Shown here: positions 8,511-18,200 of the stretch, piece by piece | How positions within the stretch are numbered: position 1 is the stretch's first letter | How the letters are laid out: each line of letters starts with the position of its first letter | Assembly (NCBI GenBank): GCA_004557125.1 | Contig: SFET01000004.1 | Span: 1 to 64,000, forward strand | Length of the DNA: 64,000 bases | Source of the DNA: Clostridiales bacterium | Lineage (GTDB): Bacteria; Bacillota; Clostridia; Christensenellales; Aristaeellaceae | Direction: 5' to 3' | The notes under the pieces: generated by a model | The model's input: the letters and a program-made list of their open reading frames with translations, nothing else | Told to the model about the DNA's origin: nothing | The model's database searches: none | Translations under genes and position numbers: made by a program

Positions 8511-9551
8511 TCAAACCTCGAGCAGGCAACCGGTCTGCTGCAGCTTCTGATAGATTTTGTCGTCGGAGGCGGCGATGCACGCGCCCCGGGCGACCTCATC
8601 CTGGGGATTTTCGCTGATGTTCACGGGGATGCCCAGCAGGTTGGTGAGCCGCTCCCGCAGGCCCTCCAGCAGCGCACCGCCGCCGGAGAGGTGGATGCCG
8701 TTGGTCAGCAGATCCTCGGCCAGCTCCGCCGGCGTGTTCTCAAAGGCCTCGCGGATGCTCTCCAGCAGACTGTCCAACGGCGGTAGTATGGCACGCTGCA
8801 CGTCCAGCGAGGTGATCTCCGCGGTGGCGGGCTTGCCGGTGCGTGCGTCGCGGCCGCGCAGGGTCACGTTTTCCACCGAGGTCATGGGGATTTCCAGCGC
8901 CGTGGCCAGATCGACCTTCAGATCCTCCGCGGTGCGCTGACCGATGATCAATCCCTTCTCCCGGCGGATGTAGCGCATGATGGCCTCGTCCAGGGCGAGG
9001 CTGCCGGTGCGGGTGGTGCGGGCGGCGACCACGCCGTTCATGGAGAGCACGGCCACCTCAGTGGTGGAGCCGCCGATGAGCACCACCATCACGCCCCGGG
9101 CCTCCTCGATGGACAGGCCTGCGCCCAGTGCGGCGGCGATGCTTGCGCGGATCAGCGCGGACTTCTTCGCGCCGCTTGCGCGCACGGCGCTCTGGGCCGC
9201 GGCGTGCTCCACGCGGGTGGCTGCGGTGGCCATGGAGACCACCAGGCGGTTCTTCTCCAGTGCGCGGCGCTTGCCCAGCGCCTTTTCGGAGAGGGCCTTG
9301 ATCAGGAGCGTGGCCTGTTCGATGTCCGCAACCGCGCCGTCCATCACCGGGGAGAGCAGCGCCACATCCTTGGGCGTGCGTCCCAGCATCTGGCGCGCGT
9401 CGCGGCCGACGCCGAGCACCTCGTCGGGATCGTCCCGCAGGGTGAGCACGTAGCTGGGCTCCCGCAGCACGACGCCCTCGTTTTCCAGGCAGATGGTCAC
9501 GTTGGCGGAGCCCAGATCCAGGCCCACGCCGCCGGTAGAAAAGACGCCCAT
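8511..9551 (-). CDS. mreB: Rod shape-determining actin homologue MreB
   Basis: A 346-residue actin-fold ATPase that forms filaments under the membrane and steers RodA-PBP2. Phosphate-1 motif GLDLGSANVTICLENEG is at residues 10-26, and the C-terminal adenosine-binding LSGGGALLEGL is intact. The phosphate-2 loop, normally DIGGGTT, reads LIGGSTTEVAV here: the Asp is Leu and one Gly is Ser. The protein also lacks the usual KxxGxxA block seen in typical MreB (GKMLGKTP is GRDARQMLGRTP). It is thus a divergent MreB, or an Mbl/MreBH-type paralogue. Strong GGGAGG site before ATG 9551. Confidence 0.9.
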   Translation of the reverse strand: MGVFSTGGVGLDLGSANVTICLENEGVVLREPSYVLTLRDDPDEVLGVGRDARQMLGRTPKDVALLSPVMDGAVADIEQATLLIKALSEKALGKRRALEKNRLVVSMATAATRVEHAAAQSAVRASGAKKSALIRASIAAALGAGLSIEEARGVMVVLIGGSTTEVAVLSMNGVVAARTTRTGSLALDEAIMRYIRREKGLIIGQRTAEDLKVDLATALEIPMTSVENVTLRGRDARTGKPATAEITSLDVQRAILPPLDSLLESIREAFENTPAELAEDLLTNGIHLSGGGALLEGLRERLTNLLGIPVNISENPQDEVARGACIAASDDKIYQKLQQTGCLLEV

Positions 9552-9573
9552 ATGTTGAAACCTCCCAATTCGG

Positions 9574-10167
9574 TCAGTGAATGAAGTCCTGCAGCATCTC
9601 CCGGATGTCGTCCACCGGGAAGCCGATTACGTTCTCGTAGGATCCTTCGAAGCCCTCCACGAAGCCGTGGGCACCGCCCTGAATGGCGTAGGCACCGGCC
9701 TTGTCCATGGGTTCGCCAGTGGCGATGTAGCTATCGATCTCCGCATCGTCCAGTTCGCGGAAGCGCACGCCGGTGCGAACGGCGCGCGTTGCGCTGCGGC
9801 CGTCGGCGGCGTCAATGAGGGTCACGCCGGTAAAGACCTCGTGGGTCCGGCCGGACAGCGCGCGCAGCATGCGGTGCGCGTCGGCAGCGTCCCGGGGCTT
9901 GCCCAGCGCCGCGCCGTCCAGGGACACCAGGGTGTCCGATGCGATGATCACGCCCTCGCTGCGGGTGGCGGCCACGGCCTGTGCCTTGCGACGGGAGAGG
10001 ATGGCGACCACGTCGCGGGCATGTCCGGAAACGTTTTCGTCCACATCCGGCACCTGGATTTCAAAGGAATAGCCCATCTGCTTCAGCAGCTCCCGGCGGC
10101 GGGGCGAACCCGAGGCAAGGATCAGGCGAAAGCTCTGGTTGGAATTCTCACTTGCATTGGATATCAT
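9574..10167 (-). CDS. maf: Maf family nucleotide pyrophosphatase
   Basis: A 197-residue Maf/YhdE protein, which hydrolyses dTTP/UTP or modified nucleotides to the monophosphate. It shows the defining ASGSPRRRELL (substrate/metal site), the catalytic SDTLVSLDG, and the C-terminal GAYAIQGGAHGFVEGFEGSYENVIGFP. maf heads the mreBCD cluster in Bacillus as well. The frame also has an ATG at 10200, but that codon lies only six bases past the -10 box, so a transcript from this promoter would leave it leaderless; ATG 10167, with GGGGAA upstream, is preferred. Confidence 0.9.
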   Translation of the reverse strand: MISNASENSNQSFRLILASGSPRRRELLKQMGYSFEIQVPDVDENVSGHARDVVAILSRRKAQAVAATRSEGVIIASDTLVSLDGAALGKPRDAADAHRMLRALSGRTHEVFTGVTLIDAADGRSATRAVRTGVRFRELDDAEIDSYIATGEPMDKAGAYAIQGGAHGFVEGFEGSYENVIGFPVDDIREMLQDFIH

Positions 10168-10205
10168 GTCACGATTCCCCACATTAAACAAAACTAGCAT
10201 TCTAT

Positions 10206-10233
10206 ATTATAGCACACAAAAGCGACGTTTCAA
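10206..10233 (-). promoter_or_regulatory. Sigma-A promoter of the maf-mre operon
   Basis: Minus strand: -35 TTGAAA (10228-10233), 16-base spacer, -10 TATAAT (10206-10211). Transcription should begin near 10199, about 30 bases before the chosen maf start. Confidence 0.75.
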
Positions 10234-10593
10234 AGCGTTTGGGGCCATCGTTCCGATTTTGTCACGAACATATTACACTTTGTGCCAAAGCATTACAGAT
10301 CCTTTTCCGAAGAAAAGCGTCACAAATTGAATGGAAAATGATCGCGCCGTCATGATACAAGGCGCACAAGGAGAGGGAAAAACGCTTGCGTATGGAGAAA
10401 AACGTGAACCGACTGGATCGTGCGGAGCGGGATTGATCCATGGATATGTTTGCCGGACGCGTTGCTGGGGGTGCGCGGCGCTTTTGGCCCGGATCGGGGC
10501 GCGGAAGCCGGCACAGGAATGAAATCGCGCACAGGAACTCGGGCGCCATTTTCCATGCGCAGGCCTCAGCCGTTCGAACTTTCTGCAAAATGT
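10234..10593. other. About 360 bases with no convincing gene
   Basis: Lies between the divergent maf promoter and a strong hairpin at 10594. Possible open frames are short and have no recognisable protein features. The best coding hint is a 14-codon frame (ATG 10392 to TGA 10436, product MEKNVNRLDRAERD) with AAGGAGAGGG about a dozen bases before it, and two codons later an in-frame ATG (10440) that runs on past the hairpin. This could be a leader, a small RNA ending at the 10594 hairpin, or a decayed gene. Confidence 0.4.
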
Positions 10594-10647
10594 ACGGATC
10601 AGGCGGCGGCCCATGTGCGGGTCGTCGCCTGATCCGTGTCGTTTTTT
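10594..10647. terminator. Strong hairpin with T-run, probably bidirectional terminator
   Basis: A 15-bp stem (ACGGATCAGGCGGCG with CGTCGCCTGATCCGT, one G-U pair) followed on the plus strand by GTCGTTTTTT; on the minus strand it is followed by ACATTTTG. It can end the minus-strand radical SAM transcript and any plus-strand RNA from 10.2-10.6 kb. Confidence 0.75.
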
Positions 10648-10678
10648 ATAGGACCGGTTTTGTGTGCACCGGATCGGT

Positions 10679-11763
10679 TCAAAACACCAGCTCGCCGGGT
10701 CGATAGCCCTCCGGCAGCGGCTCCTCCTGCACGAAGGGGAGATTCTCGTCCTCCAGCGTGGGCAGGAAGAATTCGTAGGGGATGCCGGGGAACTCGCAGG
10801 CGTAGCTGCTCGCGCCGAACCAGCCGCCCTCCTTCGCGCGCAGGTTCAGGTCGCGGGCAAACTTGGTGTGGTTGCAGCAGTCGTGCACGGCGATGTCCCA
10901 GCCCTCCACGGCGGCCTGCTTCATCAGCTTCAGCGTCAGCTCCCGGCTCCAGATGGGGGAGATGTAGCCCAGACGGTGCATGTACATGGGCTCGCCTGCG
11001 TAGTTTGCGATGTTGTTGGGGTTCAGGTGAAGCTCCGCGCAGTTGATGAAGTCCAGGCCGGTGGACAGGATCGCGTTCCGCTTGCGCTGGAAGGTCTCGT
11101 AGAACTCCGGGGTCATGGGCGTCTCAATGCCCACACTGGGGATGAACTGCTTCGCCAGGCGGATGTTCTCGATCACCTTATCGGCGCAGTTCGTCGCGCC
11201 CAGGTTGAAGCGCAGCTCATTGAGGCCCGCCTCGCCCAGCATCTTCAGGTTCTCCTCGTTGGCCAGCGTGCCGTTGGTGTACATGTGCTGGTGGATGCCG
11301 TGGGCGTGGAAGCGGCGGATGATGCCCTCGTAAACCTCGATCTCCATGAAGGGCTCGAGGTACACGTAGGACACGCCCGTGGGCGCGTTGCCCATGCTGA
11401 GCAGCAGATCCACGTCCTCCTCGCGCACCTTCGTGCCGCCGATCTCCCACAGGCCCTCGCCGATGGGCGGCTGGCAGTCCAGCTCGCCGTAGTTGTAGCA
11501 GAAGCGGCACTCGACGTTGCAAGGCAGGAACGGCAGCCCTTTGAGAACTTCTCCCCATTGCCCACGTACTGCGTGCGGCCCTGAAGGGATTGAAGGCCCG
11601 GAATCTCCGACATCAGCGCGGCGTTGCGCTGCGCCACGGCTTCCTCGATCTGGGAGAGCACCGCGTAGACGATCTCCTGCTGGTGGGGGAGCAGCTCCTC
11701 GCCCTCCGGCAGCGCTGCAAAGAATTCGAACCAGGCCAGCGCGTCGCGCTTTGAGATTTTCAT
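10679..11763 (-). CDS. Radical SAM protein, frameshifted in this sequence
   Basis: About 361 residues in two frames. The first (from ATG 11763, GGAGGA upstream) encodes a roughly 70-residue helical lead ending QYVGNGEKF. The second starts GEVLKGLPFLPCNVECRFC, with the CxxxCxxC iron-sulfur motif that binds S-adenosylmethionine, then a barrel with YLEPFMEIEVYEGIIRRF, HMYTNGTLA and LNELRFNLGA typical of SPASM/MoaA-like folds. A late Cys pair near HDCCNHTKFARD could bind a further cluster. The break lies at 11540-11555 (GGCAATGGGGAGAAG) and fits one missing base. The substrate is unknown. It is single, ending in the 10594 hairpin. Because the motif region is intact in the second frame, the gene is probably functional. 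Confidence 0.8.
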
Positions 11764-11841
11764 GTTCGTTATCCTCCGTGATGTGCTTGCAAGTGCCTTT
11801 ATCTTAGCAGAAAGCGCAGGATTTGACAAGAGGGGCGCAAA

Positions 11842-11880
11842 TTCAGACAAAATTCAGATCGAATGCAGATGTATTCCAGA
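11842..11880 (+). promoter_or_regulatory. Four direct repeats of TNCAGA at exact 11-bp spacing (likely response-regulator operator)
   Basis: TTCAGA (11842), TTCAGA (11853), TGCAGA (11864) and TCCAGA (11875) start exactly 11 bases apart, the phasing seen for OmpR/PhoB-family dimers binding direct repeats. They lie 50-90 bases before the start of the secreted protein at 11930. The first unit sits within AAATTCAGACAAAAT, which recurs exactly at 12960-12974 upstream of the response regulator gene. The last repeat runs into the palindrome CCAGACGGGTCTGG (11876-11889), with a weak -10 CAGAAT at 11890. Confidence 0.7.
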
Positions 11881-11929
11881 CGGGTCTGGCAGAATGAGAG
11901 CATCCCAATTGAGAAAGGATGGATGAACC

Positions 11930-12878
11930 ATGAAGAAAACCCGAATTGCAATCCTGAGCTGCCTGCTGGCCCTGCTGCTGGCAGCATCCGCACTGGCCCA
12001 GACCACCGGCGTGCAGTTGGACGGCAAGAGCTACGCCTTCTTCGGCGGGTCCGGCACCTACGAGGTTGACGGCATGACCTTCGTCATCGGTGAGGACAGC
12101 GTCACGGTGCAGCGCCCCGGCGAAGCGGAGCTGGTGCTGCCGCTGGAGACGTGTGCGGAGGATGCGGTTGCCACAGAGGGCGCATCCGAGGCGGTCAGCG
12201 AAGTCACAATCACGGCTGCGGAGGACAGTGTCGTGGCGCAGTACAGCCAGAGCGCACTTTCGGAGGACAAATTCAGCCCGGAGGCCTTCTCCGTGTACGC
12301 ACCCTTCGGACTGAGCTGCGACAGCGTGGGTGAAGCGCTGTACTACCGGGGCAGGCGCGTGCGCATCTTTGAGGACGTGGTGCAGGGCGACGCGCTTCAG
12401 GAGGAAGCTGGGCTCTGCTACGAGCTGGAGTACGTGGATTCCGAGGGCGCGGTGGACGTGCGCACGGTAGGAGCCGGAGATCGGCGTGACCGCTGCGGAG
12501 GGCAATGTCTGGACGGCCTATGCCGCCGTGGAGGCAGACGAGGATGCCGTTGCGGCGAAGGGCATGACCGCCGAAACCAGCTGCGCGGAATGGACGCAGG
12601 CGGACAAGCAGGCGTTCTTCGCGGAGTACGCGCCCTTTGGCCTGACCTACGACCCGCAGACGGACGCACTCACTTACATGGGAAGGGCGGTGCGCAATTT
12701 CCTGGACGTGCGCAGCAGCAACGGCGCATCCCTGTCCGGCGGCAGCTTCCGGGGCGCGATCACGCAGATCAGCAATGCGGACGGCGAGGTGGACGTGGAG
12801 ACGATCCGCGACTACACCCGCCCGAACGCAAGCGGCGAGGGCACGCTGACCGGCATCGTGGTGACGGAAAAGAACTGA
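11930..12878 (+). CDS. Secreted protein with an internal duplication, frameshifted in this sequence
   Basis: No function is recognised. A clear signal peptide (MKKTRIAILSCLLALLLAAS, cleaved after ALA) starts a protein of about 316 residues. Two halves each carry the same element: FSVYAPFGLSCDSVGEALYYRGRRVRIFEDV and FFAEYAPFGLTYDPQTDALTYMGRAVRNFLDV, i.e. YAPFGLxxDxxxxALxYxGRxVRxFxDV. A similar YxPFGLxYD element occurs in proteins linked to BlaR1/M56 peptidases, as far as I recall, which would suggest an envelope sensor. The frame breaks at 12467-12471 (ACGGTA-G-GAGCCG): one extra base. Upstream are four phased repeats, and the two-component genes follow, so it is probably a target or partner of that system. 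Confidence 0.7.
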
Positions 12879-12887
12879 CATGCATTT

Positions 12888-12914
12888 TTGTCCCCGGCCT
12901 GAAAGGGTCGGGGA
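12888..12914 (+). terminator. Weak hairpin after the secreted protein gene
   Basis: GTCCCCGGCC pairs with GGGTCGGGGAC, but no T-run follows, so termination is uncertain. Confidence 0.35.
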
Positions 12915-12959
12915 CACGATTCGCACAAAATTTGCAGCTTTCCTGAGAAAGAGGGTGAA

Positions 12960-12994
12960 AAATTCAGACAAAATCCCAAGAGCTGTGCTATACT
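12960..12994 (+). promoter_or_regulatory. Promoter region of the two-component operon with a TTCAGA operator half
   Basis: AAATTCAGACAAAAT (12960-12974) is an exact copy of the sequence at 11839-11853. TCCCAA lies 11 bases after the TTCAGA, and a -10 box TATACT is at 12989-12994, with no good -35. This fits an activator-dependent, autoregulated promoter. Confidence 0.6.
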
Positions 12995-13022
12995 GGCACT
13001 GTGCACTGCGGGAGGTGGAGCG

Positions 13023-13694
13023 ATGGAACGGATACTGGTCGTGGAGGACGATTTCGACATTGCGGAGATGCTGCAAACCTGGCTCATGGAGGCCGACTAC
13101 GGCGTGGAAGTGGCTCAGGATGGTCTGCGCGCGCTGGATGTGTTCGCGGCGGGCAGGTTCGATCTGGTGCTGCTGGATCTGATGCTGCCCAAGCTGGACG
13201 GCTTCGGCGTGTGCGAGTGGATTCGCGCCCGGTCGGATGTGCCGGTGGTGATGCTCACGGCGCTGGACGGCGAGGAGGAGCAGCTGCGGGGCTACGACCT
13301 GCGCATCGACGATTACGTGACCAAGCCCTTCTCCATGCCGGTGCTGCTGCGGAAGATCGCCGCGATCCTGCGGAGGTGCTCGGATCGGGAGGAACGCCGG
13401 GTGCTCACCTACCGGGATCTGACGCTGGATCTGGACGCGTACCGCGCTGAGTGCGATGGCCGGGATCTGGAGCTGACCAACCGGGAGTTCGAGTGCCTGC
13501 GGGAGCTGATTCAGAACCAGGGCTGGGTGATGACCTATCAGATGCTGGTGTAGCGCATCTGGAACTACGACTATCTGGGCGACGAGCGGGTGATTTACAG
13601 CCACATCAAGAACCTGCGCCGCAAGCTGCAGGCGGACTACATTCACACGGTCAGAGGGGTGGGCTATCGCGTTGAAAAGATCGAGAAGAAATAG
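13023..13694 (+). CDS. OmpR-family response regulator, interrupted by an in-frame TAG
   Basis: 223 codons. The receiver domain (about 1-118) has the acidic pocket VEDD (8-10), the phosphoacceptor Asp52 in LVLLDLMLPKLDGFG, and the Thr/Lys pair with TKPF. The C-terminal winged helix (about 130-222) ends IKNLRRKLQADYIHTVRGVGYRVE, the standard OmpR DNA-binding unit. A TAG at 13551-13553 stands where relatives have a Glu codon (MLV-E-RIWNYDYLGDE), so one G-to-T change separates this from an intact gene; as written the recognition helix would be lost. It overlaps the kinase gene by 23 bases. GGAGGTGGAG precedes ATG 13023. Confidence 0.9.
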
Positions 13695-15153
13695 GGGGAG
13701 CCTGACGCTGCGCAGCTTTCTGCTGACCTTCGCCCTCACCGCCCTGGCCTGCGCTGTGACCTACGCGGCCATCGCGTACCTCACGCCCATCAGCTACACC
13801 TCGCTGCTGGAGGAGGAGCTGCTGGAGAAGAGCGCCGCCCTCGCGGAGGCGCTGGATGGTCGCTCTGCGGAGGACTGTATGCCGCTGCTGGAGGCCTTCG
13901 CACGGGAGACGGGTGCGTACCTGCGCCTGACCAATGGCGGTGGAGAGGTGCTCTACGACACCCTGCCGAACATGGATGGCATCGCATGGGAGGGCACCGC
14001 GTCGCTGGGGTACGCCGAGGTGACGATCTCCAGCTATGCCGTGGAGGCGGGCGATGCTTTGGAAACGCAGTACGAGAGCGAGGCGACGTATGCGGAGCAG
14101 GTCGCGGATTTCCGGATCAGCGAAACCATCGCCCTGGCGGATGGGGAGCTGGGCGAGCTGGTGGTCGTGGGCGGCACGCGCGCGGTGAATCAGGCTGCGG
14201 AGGCCATGAAGCGGCTGCTGCCCTACCTGCTGATCGTGGTGCTGGGCATCTCGATGCTGGGCGCGCTGGTCTACTCCCGCCTGATTACCCGGCCCATCGT
14301 GGAGCTGAGCCGAATCGCGCGGCGCATGGCGGAGCAGGACTTCGACGTGCGCTGGCAAAAGCGGTGCAGGGACGAGATCGGCGTGCTGGGGGACAGCCTG
14401 AACCTGCTCTCGGAGAACCTTTCCGGCGCGCTTGCGCAGCTGCGGCAGGCGAATCTCGCCCTTCAGGGGGACATCGATCGGGAGCGGGAGCTGGATCGCC
14501 AGCGCACGGCCTTCTTCGCCGCGGCCTCCCACGAGCTCAAGACCCCCGTCACCATCCTGAAGGGCCAATTGAGCGGCATGCTGGCGCAGGTCGGGGTCTA
14601 TCGCGACCGGGAGAAGTACCTCGCCCGGGCACTGGAGGTCACATCCCGCATGGAGGGCCTGATCCGGGAGATTTTGACCATCAGCCGCATCGGCTCCGGC
14701 GGCTACGCCTTGAAGCGGGAGCAGGTCGACCTCTCCGCGCAGATGGAGGAGGTGCTATGCCAGAACGGCGAGCTGATCGAGCATCGGGGCCTGCGCGTGC
14801 TGCGGGAGATTGCGCCGGGTGTGACGGTGATGGGCAGCGCAAGCCTGCTCTCCAATGCGCTGGACAACGTGCTGATGAACGCCATCCTCTACTCCCCGGA
14901 GGGTGCGACGCTGCGGGTGCGGGTGTCAGAGGGAGAGCTGTGCGTGATCAACGGCGGCGCATCGATTCCTGAGGAGCAGCTTGCCCACCTGTTCGAGCCC
15001 TTCTACCGGGTGGAGCAGTCTCGAAGCCGCGCGTCGGGCGGCAGCGGATTGGGGCTGTATCTGGTGCGCAGCATCCTGGAGCTGCACGGCGCAAGCTGCG
15101 GGCTGGAAAACAGCCCGGAGGGCGTGCGCTTCACGGCGCGGTTTCCGGATTGA
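13672..15153 (+). CDS. Sensor histidine kinase
   Basis: 493 residues. Layout: TM1 (about 13-35), an extracytoplasmic sensor of about 140 residues, TM2 (about 183-203), HAMP (about 205-258), HisKA with the H-box ASHELKTPVTIL (His287), and HATPase with NALDNVLMNAILYS and GSGLGLYL. It phosphorylates the regulator encoded just upstream. The start is TTG 13672, inside the end of the regulator gene, which couples the two; no ATG is suitably placed. The sensor domain has no recognised ligand motif. The neighbouring giant glucan synthase and duplicated secreted protein suggest envelope stress or osmolarity as the input, which is inference. Confidence 0.92.
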   Translation: MKRSRRNRGSLTLRSFLLTFALTALACAVTYAAIAYLTPISYTSLLEEELLEKSAALAEALDGRSAEDCMPLLEAFARETGAYLRLTNGGGEVLYDTLPNMDGIAWEGTASLGYAEVTISSYAVEAGDALETQYESEATYAEQVADFRISETIALADGELGELVVVGGTRAVNQAAEAMKRLLPYLLIVVLGISMLGALVYSRLITRPIVELSRIARRMAEQDFDVRWQKRCRDEIGVLGDSLNLLSENLSGALAQLRQANLALQGDIDRERELDRQRTAFFAAASHELKTPVTILKGQLSGMLAQVGVYRDREKYLARALEVTSRMEGLIREILTISRIGSGGYALKREQVDLSAQMEEVLCQNGELIEHRGLRVLREIAPGVTVMGSASLLSNALDNVLMNAILYSPEGATLRVRVSEGELCVINGGASIPEEQLAHLFEPFYRVEQSRSRASGGSGLGLYLVRSILELHGASCGLENSPEGVRFTARFPD

Positions 15154-15168
15154 TCTCAAAAAAACGTT

Positions 15169-15197
15169 ATGCGCGGAACGGCAATGCTCCGCGCATT
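15169..15197 (+). terminator. Hairpin after the kinase gene
   Basis: ATGCGCGGA pairs with TCCGCGCAT around a 10-base loop and is followed by TTGCTATTATTT. It separates the kinase from the glucan synthase gene. Confidence 0.55.
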
Positions 15198-15273
15198 TGC
15201 TATTATTTGGCATGAATGGAGAAAAAACGGTGCATACTGTGGCTGTGATTCTGTATTTTACGGGAGGAACAGC

Positions 15274-18200
15274 ATGAATCGTTTTTTCACCGATCCGTTT
15301 GGAATGCGAGAGAAGGACAGTGCGGCGCAGGATCTGCACGCGCTTGCAGAGGAGCTGCGGTCCACCGATCGCGGCGCAATGCGCATGCGGCCGGGTACGG
15401 CGCGGCGCCTGCGGGCCGATCTTGCCCGGGCTGCACGACTTGGCCGTCTGGACGCCCTCACCGACGATGGCCTGCGGCGGCTCAATGGCGACGGCCGGCG
15501 CATCGAGGCTTGCCTGCGCCAGGCGGAGTCGGAAACCGGCGGCGATTTTCCTGCGGCTGAGGGAGAGGTGCGCATCCTTGCCCTGGCCCGGCACATGGTG
15601 GCCGGTGGGGAGACTGCATTGACCCGCGAGCGCCTGCTGCGCTGCATTGCGGACTTTGATGCGCTGCGGCCGCTGGAAATGGAGGAGATTCAGCACATAC
15701 CCGGTGCGCTGCACATTGCGCTGTGCGAGGGCCTGCAGGCGACGGCGCGGGACGTGCTGCGCTGTGCGGACGAGCGGCTGCGGGCCGGTCGGTGGGCAGA
15801 TCGCGGCGGACGTGCGGGGGAGAAGGGCGACGCGGTGTTTCTGGAGCATGCCCTGCGCCTGGCCGACGAGGGCGAGCGCCCTGAGCTGCATGCGCGACTG
15901 TCAAAGCTGCTGGAAAGGCGCGGAGAGCGCGCTGACTGGGTGGTGGAGCGCGCCCACAGGATTGCGGCGGACTGCTGCATGCGGCTGGAGAACCTGATGC
16001 AGCTGAAGCACCTGCTGGACAGCCTGAACTGGCGGCGCTGCTTTGAGGAGCTGTCCGTGGCCGACGAGGAGCTGCGCGAGGATCCGGCGAACGTCTACGC
16101 CAACATGGACGGTTCCTCGCGTGCGGCGGTGCGCGACAGGGTTGCAGAAATGGCGCGCCGGATGGACATGGAGGAGCGCACGTTGGTGCGCTGCGGTCTT
16201 GCGGCGGCGCGGGATGCGCTGCGTGACTTTGGCCGGGACGATCCTCGCGCCTGCATCTGCTACTATTTTGCCGCGAATGCGGGGGCGCGCGCTCTTGCGG
16301 AGCGGGCCGGTGTGCGCGTGCGGCAGCGGCGCTGCGTGCCCGATCCCACGGGAAGGGGGAGCGTCGCGCTGGTCGTGCTCTGCGCGCTGATTGTAATGGC
16401 GCTGTGCATGCTGGCCATTGGACGCAGGATCCTGCTGCCCTACGCGCTGCTGCTGGCCTGGGTACCTGCGGTGAAGCTGCTCAGCCGGGTCTATCCACAC
16501 TTTGTGCGCCCGGGAAGAATCCTGAAGATGAAGCTGCGGCACATTCCGGATGCTGCGCGCACGCTGGTGGCGCTGCCGGTGCTGCTCAGCAGCGAGGGTC
16601 GCGCCCGGGAGATGATTGACCACATGGAGGCGCTGGGCTGCCTGGAAGCGGATTCGAACATCGATTTTCTGCTGCTGGGCGACTTTCGCGACGCGGACAG
16701 CGCGCAGTTGCCGGACGACGATGCGATTCTCAATGCCGCCCGGGAGGGCGTTGCGCGCCTGAATGTCGCTGCGGGTAGGGAGAAGTACTTCTACCTGCAC
16801 CGCGCCCGCAGCTTTCGCGGGATCGATGGCCGCTGGATGGGCGAGAACCGCAAGCGCGGCGCGCTGACGGCGTTGAACCGCCTGATTCTGAACCGGGACG
16901 ATGCGGAGGCGGCCTTCACCGCGGAGCATGCCGCCGCAGGGCACATTGCCGCGCGGGCGTATCGCTATGTGGTCACGCTGGACGCGGACACGGAGTACCT
17001 GCCGGGAACCCTGCAGAAGCTGATCGGCGCGATGCTGCACCCGCTGAATCGTGCCGGAGTGCCGGGCGGCTACGGCGTGCTGCAGCCCGATATGCAGATG
17101 GCGGCCGATACTGCCGTGAACGGCTACGTGGAGCTGACCGCCGGATTGGGCGGTGTGGACGGCTATCCGGTGTCCGTATCGAACTTCTATCAGGACATGA
17201 CCGGCCACGGCAATTTCTCCGGCAAGGGCATCTATGACGTGCGCGCCTTCGCGGAGGCCACCGAGGGCAGGCTGCCGGACGATTCAATCCTCAGCCATGA
17301 CTTGATCGAGGGCATCCTCTGCGGCGCGGGCTACGTCAACGACGTGAGCTTCTACGACGGTGCGCCGGCCGATCCGGTCGCTGTGCTGCGCCGGGAGCAT
17401 CGCTGGACTCGCGGCGACTGGCAGCTGCTGCCGGTGCTGTTTTCCAAATTGAAGCTCGCTGCGGTGGATCGGATGAAGCTCATCGGCAACCTGCTGCGCA
17501 GCCTGTATGCGCCGGCGCTGTTGGGCCTGCTGATCCACTCCATGTGGCTGGACGAGCCCCGGGGCTTCCTGCTGGGCCTGGCACTGGCCTACCTCGAGGC
17601 GATCCTGCATCCGCTGCGGGGCGAGAACTGGCGGCGCGCGACGCTGCAGCTGGCGCTGTTGCCGGCACAGGTGAAGTCCATGCTGGATGCGGTGCTGCGC
17701 ACGCTCTATCGTCTGACGGTCTCCCACAGGCACCTGATGGACTGGGTGCCCGCCGCCGATGCCACGGGAAGCGACAAGGGAGAGCTACGCGTGCCGGGCC
17801 GGATCGCCGCGATCCTGCTGCTGCCGGGCCTGCTGCGCCCCTTCTGGGTGCCGGCGGTGCTGGCGCTGGCAGCGCTGTTTCTGGTGGGCCCCGGTTGGGC
17901 GGAGGATCTGGTGGCGCAGCGCCGCAATGTCCCTGCGGATCTCTCCGCAAACCAGCGCGCGCTGCTGGAGAAGCTCGCCCGGGAGACCTGGTCCTTCTTT
18001 GAGAATTACGTTCCGGCGGATGGCACCGGACTGCCTCCGGACAACGTGCAGATGGATCCGCCTGCGGGCGCGGCCCGGCGCACGTCGCCCACAAACATCG
18101 GCCTGTACCTGATGTCCTGCATGGCGGCGCAGGTGCTGGATCTGATCCCGCGCACGGAGATGCTCGGACGCATGGCCGCAACCGTCTGCACCCTGGAGAA

